DNA of 64,000 nt from Gilichinskyi gelida (GTDB lineage: Bacteria > Acidobacteriota > Thermoanaerobaculia > Gp7-AA8): positions 1 to 64,000 of the forward strand of contig JBBPII010000008.1 of the NCBI GenBank assembly GCA_038040385.1, written 5' to 3'. The translations under genes and the position numbers were made by a program. The notes beneath the pieces are model-generated. The model saw nothing but the letters and a program-made list of their open reading frames with translations, made no database searches and was not told the origin of the DNA. This document shows, in pieces, positions 28,529 through 38,715 of the stretch; the stretch's first letter is position 1, and every line of letters begins with the position of its first letter.

Positions 28529-28611
28529 ACCCTGAGCGAAGCGAAGGGTCTTTGGTTCGATTGGCAGTCTAGCGCCCATCGAGCCGAAGATCCTTCGCTT
28601 CGCTCAGGATC
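28529..28611. repeat. Dispersed hairpin repeat between wzm and wzt
   Basis: ACCCTGAGCGAAGCGAAGGGTC at the left is mirrored by GATCCTTCGCTTCGCTCAGGAT at the right. The right arm supplies the wzm stop codon (TGA at 28610-28612 on the minus strand). Confidence 0.85.
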
Positions 28612-29407
28612 AAATCGCCTCCGCCAACGTGTCGCGCAGCCGGCCGAACACCGTCATTCCCAAAGAAACCGACGCCAGCGCATACGCCAGCATCAGGAAC
28701 GTATCCGACAGCGCGGGCAGCCGCCCCCAGAAGAGAACGTCCTGATACGCGACCACGAACGGCGTCATGGGGTTGATGCGCAGCAGGGCGCGGAGCCAGC
28801 GCGAGTCGATGCGCTCGACGGTGTAAAGGATCGGCGTCAGGAAGAAGCCGAGCGTCAGCAGGTTGGTGATGATGTCGCGCAGGTCGCGGAAGAGCACCGC
28901 GGCCGAGGAGACGGTCATGGCGATGCCGGCGACGAAAAGCGTCTGCACCACCATTAGGGGAACCGCGAGCAGCATGGTCGGGCGCATGACGATGTCGCCG
29001 TGCAGCGCGAAGCCGATCGTGGCGATCACCAGGACCGGCACGGCGAGCGCGAAGTGCACCAGATGCGACAGCACCACCACCAGCGGCAGCGCCTCGGCGG
29101 GGAACATCACCTTCTTGATCAGCCCCGCGTTCGCGCTGATGGCGGCGGTCGACTCCAGCGTCGCCGCGGCAAAGAACGTCCACGGCAGGATTCCGGCGAA
29201 CAGAAAGAGCGGATAGGGCTGGGGCTGGATGGCGTTGGCGGGAAAGAAAACGGTGAAGACAATGGTGTACACCGTCAACAGCAGCAGCGGATTGGCCAGC
29301 GACCAGAAGAAGCCGAGGATGGAGCCGCGGTAGCGCGCCTTCAGGTCGCGGGCCGTGAGCGTCGCGATGAGTTGGCGGTAGCGGTAGAGGTTTTTGAGCT
29401 CGTTCAA
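28610..29407 (-). CDS. wzm: Polysaccharide ABC exporter permease (Wzm-like)
   Basis: An inner-membrane permease of about 265 residues with six hydrophobic segments. The N-terminus ELKNLYRYRQLIATLTARDLKARYRGS is the signature of ABC-2 polysaccharide exporters. TTG 29407 with AGGA eight bases upstream is preferred; a GTG at 29458 would add 17 residues translated from the hairpin repeat. The stop codon is also inside a hairpin repeat. It partners with wzt downstream. Confidence 0.88.
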   Translation of the reverse strand: MNELKNLYRYRQLIATLTARDLKARYRGSILGFFWSLANPLLLLTVYTIVFTVFFPANAIQPQPYPLFLFAGILPWTFFAAATLESTAAISANAGLIKKVMFPAEALPLVVVLSHLVHFALAVPVLVIATIGFALHGDIVMRPTMLLAVPLMVVQTLFVAGIAMTVSSAAVLFRDLRDIITNLLTLGFFLTPILYTVERIDSRWLRALLRINPMTPFVVAYQDVLFWGRLPALSDTFLMLAYALASVSLGMTVFGRLRDTLAEAI

Positions 29408-29408
29408 A

Positions 29409-29502
29409 AGTTTATCCTGAGCGAAGCGAAGGATCCGGAGCCCACCTGCGCTGCGCACATGGGCGCCAGATCCTTCGTCGCTTCGCTCCTCAGGATAAAC
29501 TT
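29409..29502. repeat. Dispersed hairpin repeat between FHA gene and wzm
   Basis: AGTTTATCCTGAGCGAAG...GGATC pairs with GATCCTTCG...CTCAGGATAAACT. It touches the FHA stop codon (29501-29503) on one side and ends just before the wzm start on the other. Confidence 0.85.
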
Positions 29503-30097
29503 AACCCTCGTCGGTCACGATCAGCATGATCGTCGTCCCGCCGATCTGAAATTCCGACTGGTTCGTCAGCTCCACGGGGCCGGTGATCTTCTCGCCGTCG
29601 ACCAGCGTGCCGTTGGTCGATTTCAAGTCCTCGAGGCGGATCACCGCGTCGTGCACTTCGATCGCCGCGTGCTGCCGCGAGGCCTCGGTGTCGTTGATGG
29701 TCAGGTCCGCGCCGGAGCGGCCGACGGTGATGCGCGGCTTCTCGATGCGATAGACGTTGCCGGCGTCGGTGCCGTTGATGACTGCCAGCGACAGCCGCTT
29801 GCCCGCCGGGAGTTGCGGCTGGTTCGCGTGGGGACCGGTGCCGTGCCCCTCCTCGCGCTTCGGGATCGACGACTGTTCGGTAGTGTCCTGGGGGGGAGGC
29901 TTCGGCCCGACGTCGCGGCGCGTGTAGGTGGCGTCCGAGGCGACGTTGGCGGCGACCGGCTTATCGGCGAAGGCGGGATTGTGGATCTCGAAGATGGTGC
30001 TGCACTTGGCACACTTGATCTTCTTCGACGCCTTGCGCTCGAAACGGTCCTCGTCGTACTGATAGCGAGCGTGGCAATTCGTGCACTCGATGATCAC
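29501..30097 (-). CDS. Zinc-ribbon and FHA domain protein
   Basis: A 198-residue protein from GTG 30097 with GAGG upstream. It starts with an MJ0042-type zinc ribbon (CTNCHARYQYDEDRF...CAKCSTIFEI). A Pro/Gln-rich linker and a C-terminal FHA domain (GRSGADLTINDTEASRQHAAIEV, LKSTNGTLVDG) follow. FHA domains bind phosphothreonine, so this is a likely reader for the Ser/Thr kinases found later in the window; that link is inference. It diverges from the M49-like gene. Confidence 0.85.
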   Translation of the reverse strand: MIIECTNCHARYQYDEDRFERKASKKIKCAKCSTIFEIHNPAFADKPVAANVASDATYTRRDVGPKPPPQDTTEQSSIPKREEGHGTGPHANQPQLPAGKRLSLAVINGTDAGNVYRIEKPRITVGRSGADLTINDTEASRQHAAIEVHDAVIRLEDLKSTNGTLVDGEKITGPVELTNQSEFQIGGTTIMLIVTDEG

Positions 30098-30164
30098 GAA
30101 GTCGGCCTCGAAAACAGATTGGCTCGACGATAGCACAGCCAACGGCGCCGTATAGAATCCGCCG

Positions 30165-31829
30165 ATGTTTCGCTCGACATTCGCCGCCGCCGCCATCCTG
30201 ATGACCGCCTGCACGCCGACATCCACGCCCACACCGCTCGCCGTGGCCCCCGACACGCCGAAGCGCCTGGCGCAGCTCCCGCGCACGGTCATCGACTACG
30301 ACCGCGCGCTGCTCAACGAGAACGAGCAGCAGGTCGTGGCGAAGCTGATCGAAGCGGCGAAGTCCATCGACGAGATCTTCTGGCGCCAGGTATCGGAGGA
30401 GAACCCCGCCTGGCGCGCCGATCTCGAGAAGCAGGCGTCGCAGTCGGCGCTGGACCGCGCCGGATACGACTACTTCATCGCCAACAAGGGTCCGTGGGAC
30501 CGGCTGAAGGATGACGAGCCGTTCATCGGAACCAAGAAGAAGCCGGCGGGCGCGGCGTTCTACCCAGAAGACATCACCAAGGAAGAATTCGAAACGTACA
30601 TCGCCGCGCATCCCGAGGCGAAGGAAAGTCTGGAAGGACTGTTCACCGTCGTCCGACGCGACGGCGTGAACCTGGTCGGCACTCCCTACTCCGCCTTCTA
30701 TCGCGACTACCTCGATCCGGCGGCGAAGGCGCTCCGCGAGGCGGCGGCGCTGACCACCAACGCGTCGCTGAAGCGCTTCCTCACCACCCGCGCCGATGCC
30801 TTCTCCTCCAACGACTACCGCGAGAGCGACATGGCGTGGATGGACCTCGACAGCCCGATCGAAGTGGTCATCGGACCGTACGAGGTGTACGAGGACAACC
30901 TCTTCAACTACAAGGCGTCGTTCGAGTCGTTCATCACCGTGGTGGACCGGCCCGAGAGCGAGAAACTATCGGCGTATGCCCACGCGCTGCCGGAGATGGA
31001 GCGCAACCTCCCCGAGCCCGATCAGTACAAGAACACCACGCGCGGCACCGAGTCGCCGATCAAGGTGGTGCAGGAGATCTACACCGCCGGCGACGCGCGC
31101 GCCGGTGTGCAGACCTCCGCGTTCAACCTCCCGAACGACGAGTTCGTCCGGGAGAAGAAGGGATCGAAGAAGGTCCTGCTGAAGAACGTGATGGACGCGA
31201 AGTTCCGTCTCAGCGGGAAGCCGATCGCGCTTCGCGTGCTCGACCCCTCGCTGGTGAGTCTGGTGTCGTTCGACGCCTACTTCAACCACGTCCTCTTCCA
31301 CGAGCTGTCGCACGGCCTGGGGCCGGGATATCTCACCCTGCCCGGCGGCGAGCGCGTCGAAGTGCGCAAGCCGCTCAAGGAGCTCTACTCGACCATCGAG
31401 GAGTGCAAGGCGGACGTCGTCGGCGTCTGGAACGTCCTCTTCGCCCAGAACCGCAAGCTGCTGACGTCGTTCGACGAGCGGCAGCTCTTCGCCACGTACG
31501 CGGGGCTCATGTTCCGCTCCACGCGTTTCGGCGTCGGCGAGGCGCACGGCCAGGGCACCGCGGTGCAGTGGAACTGGCTGCGCGAAAAGGGAGCCATCAC
31601 GCCGGTCGACGGCGGCAGGTTCACCGTCGACTTCACCAAGACACGTGACGCGGTGCGCGACCTCGCCACTGAGCTGCTGACCATCGAGGCCACCGGCGAC
31701 TACGCCCGCGCCAAGACGCTGCTCGACCGCTACGGCAAGGAGACCGACGAGATGAAGAGCGTCACCGCCAAGCTAGCCGACATCCCGGTCGACATCACGC
31801 CGGTCTTCCCGGCGGCGGGAGAGAACTAG
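30165..31829 (+). CDS. M49-like zinc metallopeptidase, lipoprotein
   Basis: A 554-residue protein with a lipoprotein-type N-terminus (MFRSTFAAAAILMTAC). The zinc site is His379-Glu380-x-x-His383 in FHELSHGLG. A second motif EECKADVVG (~412-420) provides the third ligand, as in dipeptidyl peptidase III relatives, whose EECRA motif it matches. Classical DPP III has the longer HELLGH, so this is a variant subgroup. It would be anchored in the envelope and cleave peptides. The next small gene starts two bases after its stop. Confidence 0.8.
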   Translation: MFRSTFAAAAILMTACTPTSTPTPLAVAPDTPKRLAQLPRTVIDYDRALLNENEQQVVAKLIEAAKSIDEIFWRQVSEENPAWRADLEKQASQSALDRAGYDYFIANKGPWDRLKDDEPFIGTKKKPAGAAFYPEDITKEEFETYIAAHPEAKESLEGLFTVVRRDGVNLVGTPYSAFYRDYLDPAAKALREAAALTTNASLKRFLTTRADAFSSNDYRESDMAWMDLDSPIEVVIGPYEVYEDNLFNYKASFESFITVVDRPESEKLSAYAHALPEMERNLPEPDQYKNTTRGTESPIKVVQEIYTAGDARAGVQTSAFNLPNDEFVREKKGSKKVLLKNVMDAKFRLSGKPIALRVLDPSLVSLVSFDAYFNHVLFHELSHGLGPGYLTLPGGERVEVRKPLKELYSTIEECKADVVGVWNVLFAQNRKLLTSFDERQLFATYAGLMFRSTRFGVGEAHGQGTAVQWNWLREKGAITPVDGGRFTVDFTKTRDAVRDLATELLTIEATGDYARAKTLLDRYGKETDEMKSVTAKLADIPVDITPVFPAAGEN

Positions 31830-31831
31830 CC

Positions 31832-32050
31832 GTGCAGGGGCAAGCGCTGCTGTGCTGCCGCGACTGTGGCCGCACCGCGAGCGTCAGCGGCGAGATGCCC
31901 GCCGAATACTTCGCCTGCTTCGTGAAGGTCGTGCAGCGCGACGGGTTTGTCGTGGCGCCGGGCAACACCTGCTCGCTCCTATGCGGGGCATGCTTGGCCA
32001 CGTACGAAGGGAGCGAGACGCACGACGACGCGGAGAAGCTGGGGTTGTAA
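31832..32050 (+). CDS. Small Cys-rich protein
   Basis: A 72-residue protein from GTG 31832, two bases after the M49-like gene, so likely co-transcribed. Cys pairs CCRDC and CSLLCGAC suggest a zinc ribbon. Function unknown. A strong hairpin follows the stop codon. Confidence 0.5.
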   Translation: MQGQALLCCRDCGRTASVSGEMPAEYFACFVKVVQRDGFVVAPGNTCSLLCGACLATYEGSETHDDAEKLGL

Positions 32051-32074
32051 CCCTCTCCCGCACGCGGGAGAGGG
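32051..32074. terminator. GC-rich hairpin between convergent genes
   Basis: CCCTCTCCCG, loop CACG, CGGGAGAGGG: a perfect 10-base-pair stem right after the small Cys-rich gene and before the end of the acyl-CoA dehydrogenase gene. No T tract follows, so it may be a repeat unit rather than a classical terminator. Confidence 0.5.
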
Positions 32075-32088
32075 GCTGGGGGTGAGGG

Positions 32089-33987
32089 TTATGCCAGCTT
32101 CGCCATCGCCTCTTCGACCATCTCCGGCGTGGGGATGACCGGCTCGATCATCGGACCCTTGAACCATTCGTACTGCCCCTTGAGCAGGTTCGACACGAGG
32201 CGGTACGCGGCGTCGTCGTGGTCGGTGAAGAGGTTCTCGAAGTTGGCCTCGATGCGCATCTTCGCTTCGCGGCAGAAGACGTCGGCCAGCTCGGTGGCGT
32301 TCTTCGTCTCCCCGCCCTTCTTGGCCAGCATCGTGGCGTAACTGATCGCGGCGGACATGGCGAAGAGGTCGGTGCCGATATCGACCAGGCGGAAGAGCAC
32401 CATCTGCTTGCGCTCCAGCTTGGCCTGATACCGCATCATGGCGTGGAAGATCGAGCGCGCCAGGTGCCGCGACTTCCGCTCGATGTAGCCCATGTGGCCG
32501 GAGAGTTTTCCGAACTCGCCGTGCTTCGGGAAGCGCGACCATCCGAGGTACTTGGTCGGATACCAGGCGGCGTAGTGCGCGCCGGCCTTGGCGGCGGCGG
32601 CGAACTTCTCGCCCTTCGGCGTCTCGGGCTGCAGGATCTTGTAGCCCCGCTTCATGTGCGGATCGACCGCTTCGCGGGCGATGAACAGATGCTGGATCTC
32701 GCTCGTCCCTTCGAAGATGCGGTTGATGCGCATGTCGCGCATGATCCGCTCGACGGGATACGCCTTCTCGCCGCGCGCCTGCAGCGACTGATGCGTCTCG
32801 TAGCCGCGGCCGCCGCGGATCTGCACCAGGTGGTCGACCATCTGCCAGGCCACCTCGGTGTTGAACAGCTTCGCCATCGCGGCCTCGAGACGGAGATCCA
32901 CCTTGCCTTGATCGGCGAGCCCAGACGTCAGCCAGACGATCGCTTCCATGGCGAAAGTGTGGGACGCCATCCAGGCGATCTTCGCGGCGACCGCCTCATG
33001 CTTGCCGATCGGCGCGCCCCATTGCACGCGCTCGCTCGCCCATTCCTTGGCGATGTCCACCATCTTCCGCCCGCTCGCGGCGCAGCCGGCGGGAATGGTG
33101 AGGCGGCCGGTGTTCAGGGTGATCAGCGCGAGCTTCAGGCCGAGGCCTTCACCCCACAGGAGGTTTTCCTTCGGGACGTAGACGTCCTTGAAGCGAATGA
33201 GCGCGTTGCCGATGCCGCGCAGCCCCATGAACTGGCAGCGATGCACGATCTCGAATCCCGGCGTGTTCGTCTCCACGATGAACGCGGAGATCTGCTTCTT
33301 CTCTTTGCCCTTGACCATCTTCGGCGGCGTCTGCGTCATCACCACGATGAGCTCGGCCTTCGTGCCGTTGGTGCACCAGAGCTTCTCGCCGTTGATGATC
33401 CAGCCCTTGCCGTCGGGGGAGGGGGTGGCGGTGGTCTCCATCTTGGCCGGATCCGATCCGACGCCCGGCTCGGTCAGCGCGAACGCAGAGATCGCGCCCT
33501 TGGCCAGCCGGGGCAGGTACTTCTTCTTTTGCTCATCGGTACCGAAAAGCTTTAAAGGTTGCGGCACGCCGATGGACTGATGCGCGGAGAGCCACGCAAC
33601 AGTCGACCCGCACCACGTCGCCAGCAGGCCGATGGCTCGGTTGTAGTTGGTGGCGCTGAATCCGAGGCCGCCGTACTCCTTGGGGATTTTCATCCCCCAG
33701 GCGCCGAGTTGGTTGAAGCCCTCGAACAGCGAGTAGTCGTACTCGCCCTGCTCGTCGATCTTGTCGGCGTCGACGTTCTCGGCGACGAAGCGCTCGAGAC
33801 GCTGCAGAAACTCGTCCGCCTCGGCCTTGTCGGCCGCGGGCTGCTCGGGGAACGGGTGGATGAGGTCGATGTTGACCTTGCCCATGAACAGGTCGCCGAC
33901 GAACGAAGGCTTTTCCCATTCGGTTTCGCGCGAAGCCTCAGCGACTTCCATCGCCTCGACGGCGCCCTGGGTCTTGATTTCGGCCAT
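32089..33987 (-). CDS. Acyl-CoA dehydrogenase, long form
   Basis: A 632-residue FAD enzyme of fatty-acid beta-oxidation, similar in length to VLCAD/ACAD9-type enzymes with an extra C-terminal domain. Family motifs include FALTEPGVGSDPAKM, GEKLWCTNGTKA and the C-terminal IFEGTSEIQHLFIAREAV, where the Glu of FEGTSE-type stretches is near the active site. ATG has AGGAGT upstream. A TetR/FadR-like operator (34022-34039) sits 35 bases before the start, so acyl-CoA-responsive repression is plausible. Confidence 0.92.
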   Translation of the reverse strand: MAEIKTQGAVEAMEVAEASRETEWEKPSFVGDLFMGKVNIDLIHPFPEQPAADKAEADEFLQRLERFVAENVDADKIDEQGEYDYSLFEGFNQLGAWGMKIPKEYGGLGFSATNYNRAIGLLATWCGSTVAWLSAHQSIGVPQPLKLFGTDEQKKKYLPRLAKGAISAFALTEPGVGSDPAKMETTATPSPDGKGWIINGEKLWCTNGTKAELIVVMTQTPPKMVKGKEKKQISAFIVETNTPGFEIVHRCQFMGLRGIGNALIRFKDVYVPKENLLWGEGLGLKLALITLNTGRLTIPAGCAASGRKMVDIAKEWASERVQWGAPIGKHEAVAAKIAWMASHTFAMEAIVWLTSGLADQGKVDLRLEAAMAKLFNTEVAWQMVDHLVQIRGGRGYETHQSLQARGEKAYPVERIMRDMRINRIFEGTSEIQHLFIAREAVDPHMKRGYKILQPETPKGEKFAAAAKAGAHYAAWYPTKYLGWSRFPKHGEFGKLSGHMGYIERKSRHLARSIFHAMMRYQAKLERKQMVLFRLVDIGTDLFAMSAAISYATMLAKKGGETKNATELADVFCREAKMRIEANFENLFTDHDDAAYRLVSNLLKGQYEWFKGPMIEPVIPTPEMVEEAMAKLA

Positions 33988-34021
33988 GATTTTTACTCCT
34001 GGTGCGAGGTAAAGGTCAGTA

Positions 34022-34039
34022 TGAATGAACGCTCATTCA
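34022..34039. promoter_or_regulatory. FadR-like (TetR family) operator
   Basis: TGAATGA-ACGC-TCATTCA: perfect seven-base arms with a four-base centre. The arms are identical to the published consensus of the TetR-family fatty-acid regulator FadR of Bacillus (TGAATGA N4 TCATTCA). It lies upstream of the acyl-CoA dehydrogenase gene; no TetR gene is in the window. Confidence 0.7.
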
Positions 34040-34119
34040 GTTGTCAAATCAAGTTCAGTTCGTTGCGAACGGCGCGCCAGTGTGCGGCCGCTGAGCGACG
34101 GGGCTAGACTGTCGCGGCC

Positions 34120-34797
34120 ATGAAGAACGCCGAAGTCGTGACCATCAACGACGCCGAGATCCTGCTCGACGATCGCGGCCTGCTGGCCGATCCCCGCCCG
34201 ACCGTCGATCGCAAGAAGCTGGAAGAACACCTCCGCGCGGCGCTCGAGGTGCTCCACGTCGACCTCGCCAGCGAGAACCTCCGCGATACCCCGCGCCGCT
34301 GGGCGGAGTCGCTGGTGACGATGACCAGCGGCTACGACTTCACCGACACGAAGAAGCTGACCACGCTCTTTCGCAAGGCGTGCTCGGCGGCCGACACGCA
34401 GTGCCAGAATCTGGTGGTCATCGGCGGGACGTACAAGACCCTCTGCGCGCATCACATCCTGCCGTTCTTCGGGCGCTTCATCGTCGGCTACATCCCGGAG
34501 CGGATGATCATCGGCGCCTCGAAGATCCCGCGGGTGGTCGAAGTCCACATGCGGCGGCTGCAGTCGCAGGAGCACCTGGCGCACGACGTGGCCGACACCA
34601 TCGAGCGCATTCTCGAGCCGCGGGGCATCGGCGTGTGGATGGGCGGGGTGCACATGTGCATGGTGATGCGCGGGGTGGAGCAGGAGTCGTCGTTCATGGA
34701 GACCAACGTGCTGCGCGGCGAGGTTCTCAACGACGAGCGGACGCGCCAGGAGTTCATGTCCATCGTGAACCGGCGCGGACAGCGCACCGCGGATTGA
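34120..34797 (+). CDS. folE: GTP cyclohydrolase I (FolE)
   Basis: A 225-residue enzyme converting GTP to dihydroneopterin triphosphate, the first step of folate/tetrahydropterin synthesis. The zinc ligands are visible at the expected places: Cys109 and His112 in TLCAHHILPFFG, and Cys180 in GVHMCMVMRG. The GYIPE, IGASKIPR and QEHLAHDVA stretches are typical. The stop TGA overlaps a TTG start of the methyltransferase gene (ATTGA). Confidence 0.95.
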   Translation: MKNAEVVTINDAEILLDDRGLLADPRPTVDRKKLEEHLRAALEVLHVDLASENLRDTPRRWAESLVTMTSGYDFTDTKKLTTLFRKACSAADTQCQNLVVIGGTYKTLCAHHILPFFGRFIVGYIPERMIIGASKIPRVVEVHMRRLQSQEHLAHDVADTIERILEPRGIGVWMGGVHMCMVMRGVEQESSFMETNVLRGEVLNDERTRQEFMSIVNRRGQRTAD

Positions 34798-35436
34798 AAT
34801 CGGCCGACGAGGTCCGCCGCGATTTCGACCGCATCGCGCGGGCCAGCGCTGCCGGCGCGGACGCGCTCGGACCGCACGAGGGGTCGCTTCTCGATCTCGT
34901 CACTCCCTGCGAATCCGCGCTCGACGCCGGCTGCGGCAGCGGCGCTGTGGCGCGCCGGCTCGCCGCGCGCTGCAGGCGCGTGGATGCCGTCGACCTCTCG
35001 CCGGAGATGATTCGCGTCGCGCGCGAGCGATCGGCCGCCCGTCCGAACGTCGAGTTTCACGTCGGCGACGTCCGCGACTGGCTGCGCGACGCGGCGCGAT
35101 ACGACTGCATCACCAGCATGGCCGTGCTGCACCACATGGACGCGCGCGAGGTCGTGCCGTTGCTGGTCCGCGCGCTGCGCCCGGGAGGGCTGCTGCTGCT
35201 GGTCGACATCCTCACGCGCCGCGGATTGCTACACCTGCCGTTGAACGCGGCCGGATGGGTCGCGTCGCACTTCAAGCACGGCTCATCGGAGCTGCGGCGC
35301 GCCTGGCGGGAGCATGGGCGCGGCGAGATCTACCTCACCATCGCTGAGGCGCGCGCGCTGTTCGGCGAGCTGCTGCCTGGGGCAGAGGTTCGCGGTCACC
35401 TGGTGTGGCGCTATTCGGTCGTCTGGCGCAAGCCGG

Positions 35437-35453
<17 letters not shown>
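34794..35453 (+). CDS. Class I SAM-dependent methyltransferase
   Basis: A 219-residue protein starting at TTG 34794, coupled to folE. Motif I ALDAGCGSGAVARRLA binds SAM; AVDLSPEMIRVAR and FHVGDVRDW are the following strands, and SMAVLHHMDARE with ALRPGGLLLLVDI the later motifs. The substrate is unknown. The 3' end overlaps the convergent AAA gene by 17 bases. Confidence 0.85.
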
Positions 35454-36924
<1,471 letters not shown>

Positions 36925-36945
36925 CGGTCCACGAGTTTAGTGTAG

Positions 36946-36964
36946 GACGGGCTTTCAGCCCGTC
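36946..36964. terminator. Short perfect hairpin downstream of the Spy-like gene
   Basis: GACGGGCT, loop TTC, AGCCCGTC: eight-base-pair stem just after the Spy-like gene stop and before the AAA start. No T tract; may be a repeat. Confidence 0.4.
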
Positions 36965-36967
36965 GGA

Positions 36968-37375
36968 TCAGCCGCGCTTGCGCGGATGTTCGGCGCGCAA
37001 CTGCTCGAGCTGCTGGCGTTGTTCGGCGGTGAGGACGTTCAGCACGGCCTCGTGCGTCGCCTTGCGGGCGGCCTTGACCTGCTCGCGCATCGGCTGCAGT
37101 TCGGCCTTGACGGCGTCGGCGGTCGGATCGCCGGCGCGCTTCAGTTCGCGGAACTGGCGCAACTTCGCCCGGTAATCGGCGTAAATCTGTTTGTTGCGGT
37201 CACGATCGGCCTGATGGATGTCGCGGATCTGCTGCTTCTGCGCGTCGGTCAGGTTGAGCTTCTGCGCGAACTTCTCCATGTGGGCGCCGCCGCGGTGCGC
37301 CGTACGCGCATGGGGGGCGGCAAACGCGGCCGCCGCGGTTGCGGCAACTGCGAATGCAATGACAAGCTTCTTCAT
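36968..37375 (-). CDS. Spy/CpxP-like periplasmic protein
   Basis: A 135-residue exported protein with signal peptide MKKLVIAFAVAATAAAAFA. The mature part is helical and highly charged with an LTxxQ-type motif (LNLTDAQKQQIRDIH and VLTAEQRQQLEQL), the pattern of Spy/CpxP envelope-stress chaperones. Regulation is not visible. Confidence 0.75.
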   Translation of the reverse strand: MKKLVIAFAVAATAAAAFAAPHARTAHRGGAHMEKFAQKLNLTDAQKQQIRDIHQADRDRNKQIYADYRAKLRQFRELKRAGDPTADAVKAELQPMREQVKAARKATHEAVLNVLTAEQRQQLEQLRAEHPRKRG

Positions 37376-37428
37376 GGTGTTGTCTCCTTTACTTCGCGTA
37401 TTACGAACTTAGCAGTCCCGGCGTTGAA

Positions 37429-38091
37429 ATGAACAAGAAAAAGGTCCTTTACGAGATCCGGGTCTTCCTGGCCATGCTTCTGGTGATCAGCTCGCTGCGC
37501 TCGGCGCTCGCGGACTGGAACGACGTTCCCACCGGGTCGATGAAGCCGACGATCGAGGAGGGCGACCGGGTGGTAGTCAACAAGCTCGCCTACGATCTCA
37601 AGATTCCGTTCACCATGATCGAGGTCGTGAAGTGGAGCGATCCGAAGCGCGGTGACATCGTGGTTCTCTTCTCCCCGGTCGACGGCGTGCGGCTGGTCAA
37701 GCGCGTGGTGGCCGTCCCCGGCGACCGCATCGAAATGCGCGAGAACCAGCTCTTCGTCAACGGCCGTGCCGCCTCCTGGAAGCCGATGGGTTCCGCGGAA
37801 GACGCCCAACAGGGGACGTCCTTCGTGTTCGAGGAGACACTCGACGGCCGCACTCATCAGGTGATGTTCACACCGAGCATTCCGGCGCGACGGTGGATCG
37901 AGCCGATGGTGGTGCCCGAGGGGCGCTACTACGTGATGGGCGACAACCGCGACAACAGCAACGACAGCCGTTTCATCGGGCTGATCGAGCGGCGGCGGAT
38001 CGTCGGAAAAGCGCTGGCGGTGGCGTTCTCGCTCGATCGCGCGCACTGGTTCGTGCCACGCCTGGGGCGCTTCTTCCACAAGCTGAACTGA
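37429..38091 (+). CDS. lepB: Signal peptidase I
   Basis: A 220-residue inner-membrane serine protease that removes signal peptides. One N-terminal membrane segment is followed by the catalytic Ser37 in PTGSMKPTI. The general base is Lys91 in LVKRVVAVPGD, and the box E motif GDNRDNSNDSR is complete. The secreted rhodanese gene follows 86 bases later. Confidence 0.95.
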   Translation: MNKKKVLYEIRVFLAMLLVISSLRSALADWNDVPTGSMKPTIEEGDRVVVNKLAYDLKIPFTMIEVVKWSDPKRGDIVVLFSPVDGVRLVKRVVAVPGDRIEMRENQLFVNGRAASWKPMGSAEDAQQGTSFVFEETLDGRTHQVMFTPSIPARRWIEPMVVPEGRYYVMGDNRDNSNDSRFIGLIERRRIVGKALAVAFSLDRAHWFVPRLGRFFHKLN

Positions 38092-38177
38092 TGTGGGACG
38101 GGTTCTCCACATGGGAACATGCTAGCCTTCGCCCAGGTTTCGAAGACGTACCCACCCACAGGAGGCTTTCCAGGAAC

Positions 38178-38693
38178 ATGCGACATCTCATTGCAGCGAT
38201 GGCAGTTGTCGTCCTGACGACCGCGGCGTCGGCGCAGTACAAGACGCCCAGCAGCGCGCAGGGCACGCCGGCCATCCCCGTGTCACCCAACCCCAACGTT
38301 CAGATCACGCCGGCCAGCCCGGAGGAGCACGCCCTCGCCTTCGCACGCCGCATCACGCGCGCGGAGGCCATCAAGATGGTCGCGGCGAACAAGGCCGTCT
38401 ATGTCGACGTCCGGGCGAAGGACCAGTGGGAAATCGAGCACATCAAGGGAGCGATCAGCATCCCGGTCGGCGAAGTGCCGGCGCGCTTCAAAGAGCTCCC
38501 TAAGAACAAGTTCCTGATCACCTACTGTGCCTGAGCGAACGAGCACACAAGCGCCCGTGCGGTGCTGGACCTCAATGCTCAGGGAATCAAGAACACGGCT
38601 GCGCTGACCGGCGGCTGGACGGCGTGGAAAGAAACCAAACTGCCGACCGTATCCGGTCCAAAGAAGCCGGCCCAAACAACGAAGACGAAATAA
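38178..38693 (+). CDS. Secreted rhodanese with in-frame TGA: candidate selenoprotein
   Basis: ATG 38178, after a GGAGG-type site, opens a signal peptide (MRHLIAAMAVVVLTTAASAQ) and a rhodanese domain (AVYVDVRAKDQWEIEHIKGA, then LITYCA). TGA at 38532-38534 (codon 119) follows Tyr-Cys-Ala. The same frame continues with ANEHTSARAVLDLNAQGIK and GGWTAWKE to TAA 38691-38693, completing a normal rhodanese C-terminus (171 codons in all). Related secreted rhodaneses carry Tyr-Cys-x-Cys here, so TGA sits exactly where the second Cys is expected. Possible readings are selenocysteine, a Cys-to-stop mutation or a sequencing error. Read conventionally, the protein stops at residue 118. Confidence 0.75.
38542..38566 (+). 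promoter_or_regulatory. Possible bacterial SECIS stem-loop
   Basis: AGCAC (38542-38546) pairs with GTGCT (38562-38566). After a five-base bulge ACAAG, CGC pairs with GCG around the loop CCGT. The loop starts 20 bases after the TGA, within the spacing usual for bacterial SECIS elements, which lie inside the coding region right after TGA. The loop lacks the ideal early G, so this is only suggestive. Confidence 0.35.
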
Positions 38694-38715
38694 CGTATTT
38701 AAACCCGGAGGAATC

